A stretch of DNA of 14,852 nucleotides from JAAYEA01 sp012689325. Its GTDB lineage: Bacteria; Chloroflexota; Anaerolineae; JAAYEA01. Of this stretch, positions 5,463-14,155 are shown piece by piece. The notes beneath the pieces were generated by a model. The model saw only the letters and a list, made by a program, of their open reading frames with translations. It had not been told where the DNA came from and ran no database searches. Numbering within the stretch: the first letter of the stretch is position 1; every line of letters begins with the position of its first letter. The stretch is taken from assembly GCA_036841525.1 (NCBI GenBank), contig DAITVZ010000089.1, positions 1 through 14,852 on the forward strand. Reading direction: 5' to 3'. The position numbers and the translations under genes are program-made.

Positions 5463-7454
5463 ATGGCCAAGCTAGATCGGCGCGCGTTCCTTAGAGCGTC
5501 GGCGATGATCGCGGTGGGGGCGATGGCGGCGAGCTGCTCCCAGCCCACCCCCGAGGTCATCGAAAAAGAAGTGGAAAAAGTCGTCAAAGAGACGGTCGTC
5601 GTCGAAAAAGAGGTCGAGAAGGTCGTCACCGTGACGGCCGCGCCCCGCAAGTACGTGGAGCCGCCCATCCTCGCCGGGCTGGTCACCGCGGGTCAGCTCC
5701 CGCCGGTGGAAGAGCGCCTGCCGGACGAGCCGATGGTGCTCAAGCCGCTGGAGAGCATCGGCAAGTACGGCGGCACGCTGCGCACCATCAACGACGGCAC
5801 CACCACGAACTGGTTGACCAACTCGGCCTACGAAAAGATGCTGCGCTGGTCCGTCGATTCGACCACCATCGAGCCGAACATCGTCAAGCAGTGGGAGATC
5901 GGCGACGGCGGCAAGGTGTTCACCCTCTACCTGCGCAAGGGCATGAAGTGGTCGGACGGCGCCCCCTTTACCGCCGATGACGTCCTCTTTCTGTTCAACG
6001 ACGTCTGGGGCAACAAGGAGTTGACGCCCTCCTATCCCACCTACATGGCCATCAAGGGCGTGCCCGTCGTGGCGGAAAAGCTCGATGACTATACCGTCCG
6101 CCTCACCTTTGCGGCGCCGCACGGCTTTTGCCTCAACTATCTGGCCTACTATGACCTTTACCATCGCCCCGCGCACTATCTGAAGCAGTTCCATGCCGGC
6201 TATGTGGACAAGGCCAAGCTGGATGCCATGGTCAAAGAGGCCGGGCTGGAGACCTGGATGGCGCTCTACGGCCAGAAAGACGACTGGTACAGCCACCGCA
6301 ACCCCGACCTCCCGGTCGTGATGGCCTGGTATCCCACCTCCGAGGCGGGCAGCACGCTCTACATCTTTAAGCGCAACCCCTACTATTGGAAGGTGGACAC
6401 CGACGGCAATCAGCTTCCGTACATCGACGAGGTGCATGTCTCGCTGGTCCAGGATGCCGAGGTGCTGAGGCTCCAGACGCTGGCCGGCAAGTCGGACCTG
6501 GGCGATCGCCGGCTCGAGTTCGATACCTACACGCTGCTGAAAGAGAACGAGGACAAGGGCGGTTACCGGGTGCTGTTGTGGGACAACCCGCGCGGCGCCG
6601 TGCCCGCCATCATGCCCAACCTCACCGTCAAGGATCCCTTCCTGCGCACCATGATCCGGGACGATCGCTTCCGCCAGGCTCTCTCCCATGCCATCAACCG
6701 GCCTCAGATCAACGAGATCGTCTTCTCTGGCATGGGCGAGCCGCGGCAAGCCACCTGCTCCACCATGTCGCCCGGCTTCAAGCCCGAGTACGCCAGCGCC
6801 TTTGCGGACTATGACCCGGCCAAGGCGAACGCGCTGCTCGACGAGATGGGGCTGACCAAGCGCGGCTCTGACGGCTTCCGCCTGGGCCCCAATGGCGAGA
6901 CGCTCTTCCTGCTGATCGAGACCCCCGGCGAAGAGCCTGCCGAGATCTCCCAGCTCGAGCTGGTGGCGCAGCAGTGGAAGGAAGTGGGCGTCAATACCGA
7001 CCTACAGCCCTCCGAGCGCGCCCAGTTCCGCAACCGGCTGGCCGCCGGTGAGGTGAGCATCGGGATGTGGCAGTTGGACTATGTGTACCAGATCTTTATG
7101 CCCACCTTCACGGTGCCCCTCTCCGGAAGCTGCTACTGGTGCCCGGACTTTGGGCTCTGGTATTCTTCCGGCGGCAAGTCCGGTGAGGAGCCGACCGGCG
7201 ACATCCGCCAGTTGCAGCTCATCTGGGACGAGCTGCAGGAGCAGACCGATTCGGCCAAGCAGATCGAGATGGCCCAGCAGTTGTGGGACCTGCACATGAA
7301 GCACTGCTGGATGATCGGCATCGTCGGGCACGTGCCTCGCCCGGTGGTGGTCAACAAGAAAATCCGCAACATCCCGGAGAAGGCCATCTACTCCTGGACC
7401 GAAGGGCAGTACCTGGGCCCCGCTCGCATGGAGCAACTGTACTACGAGAGCTAG
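5463..7454 (+). CDS. ABC transporter substrate-binding lipoprotein, family 5 (peptide/oligopeptide type)
   Basis: The 663-residue extracytoplasmic receptor captures the ligand for the permeases encoded downstream. The N-terminus has a twin-arginine-like motif (DRRAFLR, residues 5-11), a hydrophobic stretch and a lipobox ending MAASC, so Cys25 should be lipidated. Residues 31-58 are an acidic/basic Val-rich linker with EKEVEKVV repeats, typical of Chloroflexota lipoproteins. The SBP_bac_5 fold follows; the family signature LRKGMKWSDGAPFTADDV is at about 157-174. Family members bind di- and oligopeptides, nickel or oligosaccharides, so the ligand cannot be fixed from sequence. The length is in the upper range for the family. 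AGGAGG (5452-5457) supports ATG 5463. The gene lies between two hairpins, which would allow the usual excess of binding protein over permease. Confidence 0.93.
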   Translation: MAKLDRRAFLRASAMIAVGAMAASCSQPTPEVIEKEVEKVVKETVVVEKEVEKVVTVTAAPRKYVEPPILAGLVTAGQLPPVEERLPDEPMVLKPLESIGKYGGTLRTINDGTTTNWLTNSAYEKMLRWSVDSTTIEPNIVKQWEIGDGGKVFTLYLRKGMKWSDGAPFTADDVLFLFNDVWGNKELTPSYPTYMAIKGVPVVAEKLDDYTVRLTFAAPHGFCLNYLAYYDLYHRPAHYLKQFHAGYVDKAKLDAMVKEAGLETWMALYGQKDDWYSHRNPDLPVVMAWYPTSEAGSTLYIFKRNPYYWKVDTDGNQLPYIDEVHVSLVQDAEVLRLQTLAGKSDLGDRRLEFDTYTLLKENEDKGGYRVLLWDNPRGAVPAIMPNLTVKDPFLRTMIRDDRFRQALSHAINRPQINEIVFSGMGEPRQATCSTMSPGFKPEYASAFADYDPAKANALLDEMGLTKRGSDGFRLGPNGETLFLLIETPGEEPAEISQLELVAQQWKEVGVNTDLQPSERAQFRNRLAAGEVSIGMWQLDYVYQIFMPTFTVPLSGSCYWCPDFGLWYSSGGKSGEEPTGDIRQLQLIWDELQEQTDSAKQIEMAQQLWDLHMKHCWMIGIVGHVPRPVVVNKKIRNIPEKAIYSWTEGQYLGPARMEQLYYES

Positions 7455-7493
7455 TTTCACCGAGCTAGCCGCGCGATCCAACTGATCCGCGGC

Positions 7494-7546
7494 GGGGGCA
7501 GCGCGAGGCCATCCTGCCTCGATGCCGCCAGCCTCGCGCTGCCCCC
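7494..7546 (+). repeat. Perfect 16-bp inverted repeat after the binding-protein gene
   Basis: GGGGGCAGCGCGAGGC (7494-7509) pairs perfectly with GCCTCGCGCTGCCCCC (7531-7546) around a 21-nt loop. No T-tract follows. Like the hairpins after malE-type genes, it could protect the lipoprotein mRNA from 3' decay or partly attenuate transcription of the downstream genes. Confidence 0.75.
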
Positions 7547-7619
7547 ATACTGCCGCCTGCGAGGTCGCATTCCGATCGGGTGTGGCCCAGCGCAGGGGCC
7601 AGCAGGGAGGACGACCGCT

Positions 7620-9509
7620 TTGTCATTGACGCTTGTGCAACAGGGCGCGCCGCACGCCGCCATTGTTCATGATGCCGCGGCCTCGCTCGCGGAGCAACGC
7701 GCCGCCGCCGAACTGCGCGACTATGTCGCGCGCATTACCGGCGCGACGCTGCCGATCGTGACCACGCCGCAGCACGGCCTGGCCCATAGCCTGTACGTGA
7801 CCACGCCGGGCCGCCTCGGCAGCGCTCAGGCAAACCTGGCTGGCCTGGGCCGCGAGGGCTTGGTCATTCAGACCGTGGGGAACGACCTCTATCTGGCGGG
7901 CGCTGATGCCGATGGCGTCGCGTTCGCCGTCTATGCTTTCCTGGAACGCTTTTGCGGTGTCCGCTGGCTTTGGCCCGGCCGGACGGGGGAAGTGGTCCCG
8001 CGCCAGCCGACCCTCACCGTGCCCGAGATCGATCTGCGCGAGGAGCCTGATTTCCTTTGGCGCAAGTTTGGTCCCGGCGGCCCGCTCTGGGAACAAACCG
8101 ATAAATGGACTAAGGAACGGGAGCTGGGCGTCGGCCAGGAGCACCAGGATGAGATGGCCTGGTGGGAGCAGCGCAACCGGCTGGGCGGCTGCAAGGTCGT
8201 CGATGGTCATGCCTGGGCCTGGCTGATCCCCGCTGAGCTATATGGTCAGACTCACCCCGAATACTTTGCGCTGGTGAACGGCCAGCGCGATTGCCAGCCC
8301 CACGACGGCAAACACGCCAACCAGCTCTGCACCTCCAACCCCGAGCTGCTGGCCGAGTTCGTCCGCCGCGTCCGCGAGTATTTGGATACCCATGAGGTGG
8401 ATGTCCTGTCCATCAGCCCCAATGACGGCTCGGGCTTTTGCGAGTGCGACCGTTGCCGCGCCCTCGATTCCGGGGAGACCTATCAGCGCGGCGATCGGGT
8501 CGTGCGCGCGCTCACCGACCGCATCTTTGCCTTTAGCAATCAGGTGGCGGAGCAGATCGCCGAGTCCCATCCGGACAAGCGCCTGCTGCTCCTGGTCTAT
8601 GGGGCTTATATCACGCCCCCCAAACGCGTCAGGCTGCATGACCACGTGATCGCCCAGTTTTGCATGCACAGCGCCGCCCATGGCAACCCTCGCATCAAGG
8701 ACCGCGATGAGCGGCAGTGGCGCGGGCTCGCCCAGATGAGCAGCCAACTGGGCATCTATGAGTACTTTATCAATGGCTCCTGGCCGGACCTCCCGCGGGT
8801 TTTTGTGACCACGCTGGCCGATTCGATTCGGTCCTGCTGGGCCGACGGGTGCCGGTACTATTCGCCGCAGACCGGCGACGGCTTTGCGCTGGGCGGCCCG
8901 ACCTACTATGTCGCCGCCAAGCTGCTCTGGGACGCCCATGCCGACGTGGCCGCCCTCTTGGACGACTATTACGCGCGGGGCTATGGCCCGGCGGCGCAGC
9001 CCATGCGCCGATACTATGAGCTGATCGAAGAGACCTGGCGAGGTTCGGGCAGCGCCGCCGACCTGAGCGACGCCTCGGACTACCGCTGGTTGCTGGGCGT
9101 CTATTCGCCCCAGTTCCTGGAGCGGTGCCGCGGCTATCTCCAAGCGGCCCGCGCCGCCGCCGACGCGCCCGAGATTCGCGAGCGGGTAGCCCTGGCCGAG
9201 GAGGGGCTCCTTTACGCCCAACTGACCATGGGCGCCGTGGCCGCCACGCAGCGGCTGGTCGACCTGGGCCTGCGCCCGTTCCCGGTTCAGGCGGGCCTGG
9301 ATAGCTGGCCGCAGGTATCGGCCAACCCTCAGGCGTGTCAGTTCCTGGACGAGGCGCTGCAAGCCTGGGAGGAGCGAGACCGCTATGTCGAAGCGCAAAA
9401 GCAAGGTTTTGCCTTGTCTTTCTTTTGGATCAAGTACAATGATGGCTATCGTCACTTCAACCCGGTCAAGACCTTGCGCGCCATTCGCGCGCTGACGCAA
9501 GAGGGATAA
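7620..9509 (+). CDS. DUF4838 protein with GH67-like N-terminal region (putative glycoside hydrolase)
   Basis: The 629-residue protein begins at TTG 7620, chosen because AGGGAGG (7604-7610) lies 9 nt upstream; no ATG is near. Residues 25-48 (EQRAAAELRDYVARITGATLPIV) match the N-terminal domain of GH67-like alpha-glucuronidases. Residues about 195-285 carry DUF4838 features: HAW, HPEYFALVNGQR, QLCTSNP and the cysteine-rich SISPNDGSGFCECDRC block (264-279). DUF4838 proteins have a glycosidase-like barrel and often occur in polysaccharide loci, but the reaction is not established. No signal peptide is visible, so it would act on imported material. It is translationally coupled to the fourth C45 gene, whose ATG begins one base after its stop. 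The family call is good; function is inferred. Confidence 0.82.
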   Translation: MSLTLVQQGAPHAAIVHDAAASLAEQRAAAELRDYVARITGATLPIVTTPQHGLAHSLYVTTPGRLGSAQANLAGLGREGLVIQTVGNDLYLAGADADGVAFAVYAFLERFCGVRWLWPGRTGEVVPRQPTLTVPEIDLREEPDFLWRKFGPGGPLWEQTDKWTKERELGVGQEHQDEMAWWEQRNRLGGCKVVDGHAWAWLIPAELYGQTHPEYFALVNGQRDCQPHDGKHANQLCTSNPELLAEFVRRVREYLDTHEVDVLSISPNDGSGFCECDRCRALDSGETYQRGDRVVRALTDRIFAFSNQVAEQIAESHPDKRLLLLVYGAYITPPKRVRLHDHVIAQFCMHSAAHGNPRIKDRDERQWRGLAQMSSQLGIYEYFINGSWPDLPRVFVTTLADSIRSCWADGCRYYSPQTGDGFALGGPTYYVAAKLLWDAHADVAALLDDYYARGYGPAAQPMRRYYELIEETWRGSGSAADLSDASDYRWLLGVYSPQFLERCRGYLQAARAAADAPEIRERVALAEEGLLYAQLTMGAVAATQRLVDLGLRPFPVQAGLDSWPQVSANPQACQFLDEALQAWEERDRYVEAQKQGFALSFFWIKYNDGYRHFNPVKTLRAIRALTQEG

Positions 9510-9510
9510 T

Positions 9511-10608
9511 ATGCTCAAGACAGTGGTTCTCCAGGGGACGGCCCACGAGATGGGCCTGCAAGCGGGCCGCGCCTTCAAGGCTGCCAAGGCAGCCGAGGCG
9601 TCTCGCTGGGCCAGGTGGCCAGCGGAGCCCGATCGCCAAGCCCAGTACCGGCGCCTCATTGCCCAGTCGCTGGCCTATCTGCGGCGCGAGCTCCCGGCTG
9701 TCGTTGACGAACTGCAAGGGATCGCCGAAGGGGCGGGCATGACGCTCGAGGACGCCTACATGTTCAATGCGGCCAATTCGGTCGGACCTGCCTTGCCCTA
9801 TGCCGGCTGCACCAGCCTGGCTTTCACCCACAGCGACGTCGGCCCGATCCTGGGCAAGACCGACGACGGCGGCCACCCAACGGACGCGGAGGCGGCGTTG
9901 CGCCACCGGCTCGAGAGCGCGGTGGTGACCACCGTGCGCCCCACGGAAGGGTATGCGCTGATGGGCGTGGCCCCGCTGGGCGCGCTGTGGGCCGAGTGCG
10001 GCATCAATGAGAAAGGCCTGTGCGTTGGCACCAGCTCTGGCCACCCACAGAAGAGCCGCGCCGATGGTGAAGGGATCCCGCAGCACATGATCCCTCGCTT
10101 GATCCTGCGGTATTGCGCCAACGTTCAGGAGGCCATCGCTTTCTGCGCCGGGCATGACACCTTTGGCAAGGGCCTGAACATCGTGGTGGTGGATCGTGAG
10201 GGCGAGGCCGCTGCGCTGGAGCAAACCTTCACCGTGCATGGCGTGCGCCGGCCCGCCAATGGCGTGGTCTTCTCCACGAACCACTACTGGGCGCCGGAAA
10301 CCCAGGTCTTTGGCGCGCAGGCCGACCCGGATTACATCACGACGCCCTATTTCCAGAACTCGCTCAATCGGGCGGCCAACCTGACCCGGCGCTTTGGCTC
10401 GCCGGAGGTCACATTGACCCTGGCCGAACTGAAGAGCGCGTTGATGGACCATCACAATCCGGGCGCCGTATGCCAGCATCCGGACAACAACGAGGCGGGC
10501 TGGCAGACCTACTTTGGCGCGTACGTCGTCGCGCAGCGGGGCGAGATGTGGATCAATGAAGGGTTCCCCTGCCGGGATCGCTTCGAGCGCTACTCGCTGA
10601 TCGGATAA
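9511..10608 (+). CDS. C45-type acyltransferase/amidohydrolase (NAAT), divergent copy D
   Basis: This 365-residue Ntn hydrolase begins one base after the DUF4838 stop, with GAGGG at 9501-9505 as ribosome site, so the two are probably made together. The N-terminus (GTAHEMGLQAGRAFK) and the active site (AGCTSLAF, nucleophile Cys100; GKTDDG, Asp119) follow the C45 pattern but differ from copies A-C, which have CTN and GKNLD. GKGLNIVVVDREGEAAALE and FSTNHYW (Asn257) are conserved. It has Gly before the nucleophile, as in copy A. The larger distance from A-C and the location inside the transporter cluster suggest a separate origin and a different substrate or step. There is no signal peptide. Confidence 0.87.
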   Translation: MLKTVVLQGTAHEMGLQAGRAFKAAKAAEASRWARWPAEPDRQAQYRRLIAQSLAYLRRELPAVVDELQGIAEGAGMTLEDAYMFNAANSVGPALPYAGCTSLAFTHSDVGPILGKTDDGGHPTDAEAALRHRLESAVVTTVRPTEGYALMGVAPLGALWAECGINEKGLCVGTSSGHPQKSRADGEGIPQHMIPRLILRYCANVQEAIAFCAGHDTFGKGLNIVVVDREGEAAALEQTFTVHGVRRPANGVVFSTNHYWAPETQVFGAQADPDYITTPYFQNSLNRAANLTRRFGSPEVTLTLAELKSALMDHHNPGAVCQHPDNNEAGWQTYFGAYVVAQRGEMWINEGFPCRDRFERYSLIG

Positions 10609-10639
10609 AGGGCGGTCTAGCGCCGCTGGAGGAGAAGCC

Positions 10640-11629
10640 ATGCTCAAGTACATTGCCAAGCGTGTGATATACTTTATCCCCACCCTGATCGTCATCTCGA
10701 TCGTCTCCTTCTTGCTCATCGAGCTGCCGCCCGGCGACTATCTGACCTCTTACATCGCCGCCCTGGAGGCGCGCGGCGAGATGCTGGACGAGTCCGGCAT
10801 TGCCAGCCTCAGGGCGCGCTATGGCCTGGACCAGCCGCTCTACCTGCGGTACCTGAAGTGGATCACGAATTTCGTCCGGGGCGACATGGGCCAGTCGTTC
10901 GAGTGGGGCCTGCCGGTCTCCGAGTTGATCTGGAGCCGCGTGTGGCTCACCTTTGTCGTCTCGCTGGCCACCATGGTGTTTACCTGGATCATCGCCTTTC
11001 CCATCGCCATCTATTCGGCCACCCACCAGTACTCGCTGGGCGACTATTTCTTCTCGTTCATCGGTTTTGTGGGGCTGGGCGTGCCCAACTTTATGATCGC
11101 CCTGATCCTCCTCTGGCTGGCCTTTTCCTACTTTGGGGCGGACCTCAGCGGCCTCTTTTCCGAAGAGTACGCCGAGGCGCCCTGGTCGCTCGCCAAGGTG
11201 GTTGACCTGCTCAAGCATATGTGGGTGCCCTTGATCGTGCTCGGCACCAGCGGCGCCGCCGGCCTGATTCGGACCACACGGGCCAATCTGCTGGACGAGA
11301 TGCGCAAGCCCTACGTCACGACGGCGCGCGCCAAGGGCCTCAAGGAAGGCAAGCTGCTGCTCAAGTACCCGCTCCGGGTGGCGCTGAACCCCTTCATCAG
11401 CGGCATCGGCTATGCCTTGCCGGCCCTGATCTCGGGCTCCACGATCATTTCCGTGGTGCTCAACCTGCCGATGACGGGCCCGCTGCTGTTGCGCGCCCTG
11501 ATGAGCCAGGACATGTACATGGCGGGGAGCTTCCTGCTGCTATTGAGCACCTTGACCGTCATTGGCACGCTGCTGTCGGACATCTTGCTGGGCGTGGTCG
11601 ATCCCAGGATTCGGTACGAGGAGAGCTAG
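10640..11629 (+). CDS. ABC transporter permease, DppB-like
   Basis: The 329-residue inner-membrane subunit forms half of the translocation channel. The N-terminus MLKYIAKRVIYFIPTLIVISIV, the PPGD motif (residues 30-33) and RYGLDQPLYLRYLKWITNFVRGDMGQSF (60-87) are diagnostic of the DppB/OppB family. About six membrane segments are visible, starting near residues 9-28 and 101-125. The cytoplasmic EAA loop that contacts the ATPase is at about 224-245 (YVTTARAKGLKEGKLLLKY). GGAGGAG (10628-10634) precedes ATG 10640. It lies 31 nt after copy D and 2 nt before its partner permease. It should work with the lipoprotein at 5463-7454. The family is sure. Confidence 0.94.
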   Translation: MLKYIAKRVIYFIPTLIVISIVSFLLIELPPGDYLTSYIAALEARGEMLDESGIASLRARYGLDQPLYLRYLKWITNFVRGDMGQSFEWGLPVSELIWSRVWLTFVVSLATMVFTWIIAFPIAIYSATHQYSLGDYFFSFIGFVGLGVPNFMIALILLWLAFSYFGADLSGLFSEEYAEAPWSLAKVVDLLKHMWVPLIVLGTSGAAGLIRTTRANLLDEMRKPYVTTARAKGLKEGKLLLKYPLRVALNPFISGIGYALPALISGSTIISVVLNLPMTGPLLLRALMSQDMYMAGSFLLLLSTLTVIGTLLSDILLGVVDPRIRYEES

Positions 11630-11631
11630 AC

Positions 11632-12789
11632 GTGGAAAAAACCAGCATGAATCAGCAAGGCGCCGTCGTGCCGGAGGCGGCGCTGGAGGAAAACCTCGCC
11701 GAGGAGAGCGTCTATGTGGCTTCGCAGTGGCAACTGATGTGGTGGCGCTTTCGCAAGCACAAGCCGGCGCTGATCAGCGCGGTCATCCTGATCTTTTTCT
11801 ACGCCGTGGCCATCTTTTGCGAGTTTCTGGCTCCGGTCGATCCGCACAAGATCTCCGAGACCTACGTGCATGTGGTCCCGCAGGCGCTGCAGTTCTTTGA
11901 CGAGAACGGCTTGCATCTGCGCCCCTTCGTCTATGGCTACAAGCCGGGCCGGGATCCGGTCACCTTTCGCAAGCTCTATACCATCGATAAGGAACAGCGC
12001 TATCCGCTCCACTTCCTGGTGCGCGGCGATCCCTACAAGCTATGGGGCCTCTTCGAGATGGATTGGCACCTCTTTGGCATCAAGAATCCCGAGGGGGCCT
12101 TGTACCTCATGGGCGGGGATCGCCTGGGGCGAGACCTTTTCTCCCGCCTGCTTTATGGCACCCGCATCTCGCTCTCCATCGGATTGGTGGGCATCGCCAT
12201 CAGCTTTGTGCTGGGGGTGCTCATCGGCGGCGCGTCGGGGTACTATGGCGGCGTGGTGGACGTGCTGGTGCAGCGCGTGATCGAGTTCATCCGCTCCATC
12301 CCCTCCATCCCGCTGTGGCTGACCCTGAGCGCGGCCTTGCCCAAGGAGTGGCCCGCCGTGCGGGTCTATTTTGGCATCACCATCATCCTGTCGCTGATCG
12401 GCTGGACGGGACTGGCGCGGGTGGTGCGCGGGCGCTTCCTCGCGTTGCGGGAGGAGGACTTTGTCATGGCCGCGCGGCTGGCGGGAGCCAACGAGCTTCG
12501 CATTATCACTCGCCACCTGTTGCCCTCGTTCCTGAGCCACATCATCGCCTCGCTCTCGCTGAGCATCCCGAGCATGATCCTGAGCGAGACCTCGCTGAGC
12601 TTTCTCGGGCTGGGCCTGCGCCCGCCGGTGATCAGTTGGGGCGTGTTGTTGCAGGAGGCGCAGAACATCCGCGCGCTGGCGCATTTCCCCTGGCTGCTCG
12701 CGCCCGGCGCGGTGATCATCGTGGTGGTCCTTTGCTTCAACTTTTTGGGCGACGGCCTGCGCGACGCCGCAGACCCGTATGCCCGTTAG
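11632..12789 (+). CDS. ABC transporter permease, DppC-like, with large extracytoplasmic insert
   Basis: The protein has 385 residues from GTG 11632, chosen because GAGGAGAG (11618-11625) lies 6 nt upstream; ATG 11647 lacks a good site. A frame reaching back to 11221 merely overlaps the DppB-like gene. TM1 is at about 47-66. About 90 extracytoplasmic residues (68-160) follow before MGGDRLGRDLFSRLLYGTRISL (160-181), the conserved entry to the DppC/OppC permease domain. This insert makes the protein longer than a typical DppC of about 300 residues. The EAA loop is at about 278-297 (VMAARLAGANELRIITRHLLP). It forms the channel with the DppB-like subunit. The ATP-binding subunits are not in the window. 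The family is sure. Confidence 0.93.
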   Translation: MEKTSMNQQGAVVPEAALEENLAEESVYVASQWQLMWWRFRKHKPALISAVILIFFYAVAIFCEFLAPVDPHKISETYVHVVPQALQFFDENGLHLRPFVYGYKPGRDPVTFRKLYTIDKEQRYPLHFLVRGDPYKLWGLFEMDWHLFGIKNPEGALYLMGGDRLGRDLFSRLLYGTRISLSIGLVGIAISFVLGVLIGGASGYYGGVVDVLVQRVIEFIRSIPSIPLWLTLSAALPKEWPAVRVYFGITIILSLIGWTGLARVVRGRFLALREEDFVMAARLAGANELRIITRHLLPSFLSHIIASLSLSIPSMILSETSLSFLGLGLRPPVISWGVLLQEAQNIRALAHFPWLLAPGAVIIVVVLCFNFLGDGLRDAADPYAR

Positions 12790-12828
12790 CATCGTCGAGC
12801 TGACCTATTCTTGTCGAGGAGGCTGGAT

Positions 12829-14052
12829 TTGACCGGCGCACGAACCTTTCCCGAGATCGACAGGGCCCTGCTGGCGGACCGCCTGCGGCTGGCCTGTTCC
12901 TGGCTCACCGACCGAGCGCAAATTCGCGAGCAGCAGCCCGCCGACATTGCCAACTCGCACGGCTTTCGCTATGCGGACTGGCGCGGGTCCATGCGCGGCG
13001 AGTATAGCGCCGCCAAGGCCCAGTGGGACGTCTTTTGCCCGATCTGGCACACCGGCCAGGCGGTCAAGGCCCTGGTCCTGGCGCACCGCGTGCTGGGCGA
13101 TGCTGGCTTGCTGGAAGCGGCCAAGGCCGGCGGCGCGTTCATCCTCCGGCAGCAGGTCCACGACCCCGCCGACCCCGACCATGGCTTTATCGCCGCCTTT
13201 GAGGACTATGGCGACAAGGCCAACACCTCGGCTATCCTGGAGTGCCTGGATGGCCTCTTCTATCTGGCCGACGAGACGCGGGACCAGACCTGGGAGGAGG
13301 CCGCCATCCGCGCGCTGCGCTGGGTCTTGCGTAAGGCTTACCTGCCCGGCGAAGGGCTCTTCCGCGACCTCTATGATCCGGCAGCGCGCGCTTTCGCCCC
13401 CTGGCGCCCCCGCCACAGCAACGACCGGCCCGACGTGCCCGGGCGGCCCCTGTTGGACGATGGCGTGTTCCTCACCGGCGCCCGGCGTGCCGGCGATAAG
13501 GGCCTGGAGACGCCTTTCTGGGAGACCGCGCGCCGGCTCTTGGTCGAGCAAGACCCGCCGGGCAACTGGATCCACTTTGCCCCGTGCAACGCCATCACCG
13601 GCAACATCCACCCGCGGCACGCCTTCTGGTGGGGCATGCCGCTGATTCGCGCCTGGCAAGAGAGCGGCGACGCGACCTTTCTGGAGTGCGCCCGCCAGTC
13701 GGCCCAGTGGTACGTCCGGGCCCAGCGCCACGACGGGGGACTGATTCGCAACACCTATCTCGATTTCAATACCGATTCCTTCGGCCACGAGACCAGCGGC
13801 ATCGCCTGCGCGGCCATCCTCTGGCAACGTCTGAAGGCGGCTGCTGGCGATGACGCCTTCGACGGCCCCACCCGGCTGGCCCTGGACTTTTGTATGCGCG
13901 TCCAGTTCACCCATCCGGCCGATGAGAACCTGCGCGGCGCTATCCTCTCCAAGGTGTTGCCCCCCGATGGCAGCGACCGCTCGCCCTACCACCTGCGCGA
14001 CCTGGGCACGACCTTTTTCGTGCAGGCGGCCTCCCTCTGGCTGGGCGCATAG
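12829..14052 (+). CDS. Putative (alpha/alpha)-toroid glycosidase-like protein
   Basis: The 407-residue protein begins at TTG 12829; GAGGAGG (12816-12822) sits 6 nt upstream. An in-frame TTG at 12811 would place that ribosome site inside the gene and is rejected. The sequence is mostly amphipathic helices with recurring aromatic and acidic turns: FCPIWHTGQAVKALVLAHRVLG, DYGDKANTSAILECLDGLFYLAD, NIHPRHAFWWGMPLIRAWQESGD, DFNTDSFGHETSGIACAAILW. This pattern fits the six-hairpin glycosidase superfamily, which includes unsaturated glucuronyl hydrolases, sugar epimerases and related enzymes. I cannot assign a family or catalytic pair with confidence. There is no signal peptide. It lies 39 nt after the DppC-like permease and probably belongs to the same operon, acting on an imported glycan. 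Confidence 0.65.
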   Translation: MTGARTFPEIDRALLADRLRLACSWLTDRAQIREQQPADIANSHGFRYADWRGSMRGEYSAAKAQWDVFCPIWHTGQAVKALVLAHRVLGDAGLLEAAKAGGAFILRQQVHDPADPDHGFIAAFEDYGDKANTSAILECLDGLFYLADETRDQTWEEAAIRALRWVLRKAYLPGEGLFRDLYDPAARAFAPWRPRHSNDRPDVPGRPLLDDGVFLTGARRAGDKGLETPFWETARRLLVEQDPPGNWIHFAPCNAITGNIHPRHAFWWGMPLIRAWQESGDATFLECARQSAQWYVRAQRHDGGLIRNTYLDFNTDSFGHETSGIACAAILWQRLKAAAGDDAFDGPTRLALDFCMRVQFTHPADENLRGAILSKVLPPDGSDRSPYHLRDLGTTFFVQAASLWLGA

Positions 14053-14155
14053 GAAGGGTGGCTGCCAACGCGCCAGCCCAGGCGGCCCTGGCGACAGGCG
14101 GCGGAGCCTCGAACGATCGACGCGGTTTGGAGCGCGGAAAAGGAGAACGCTGACC

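Noticed and set aside
8238..10719. Long minus-strand frames opposite the DUF4838 gene and copy D
   Set aside because: Same GC-driven antisense effect; the plus-strand frames carry clear family motifs and ribosome sites.
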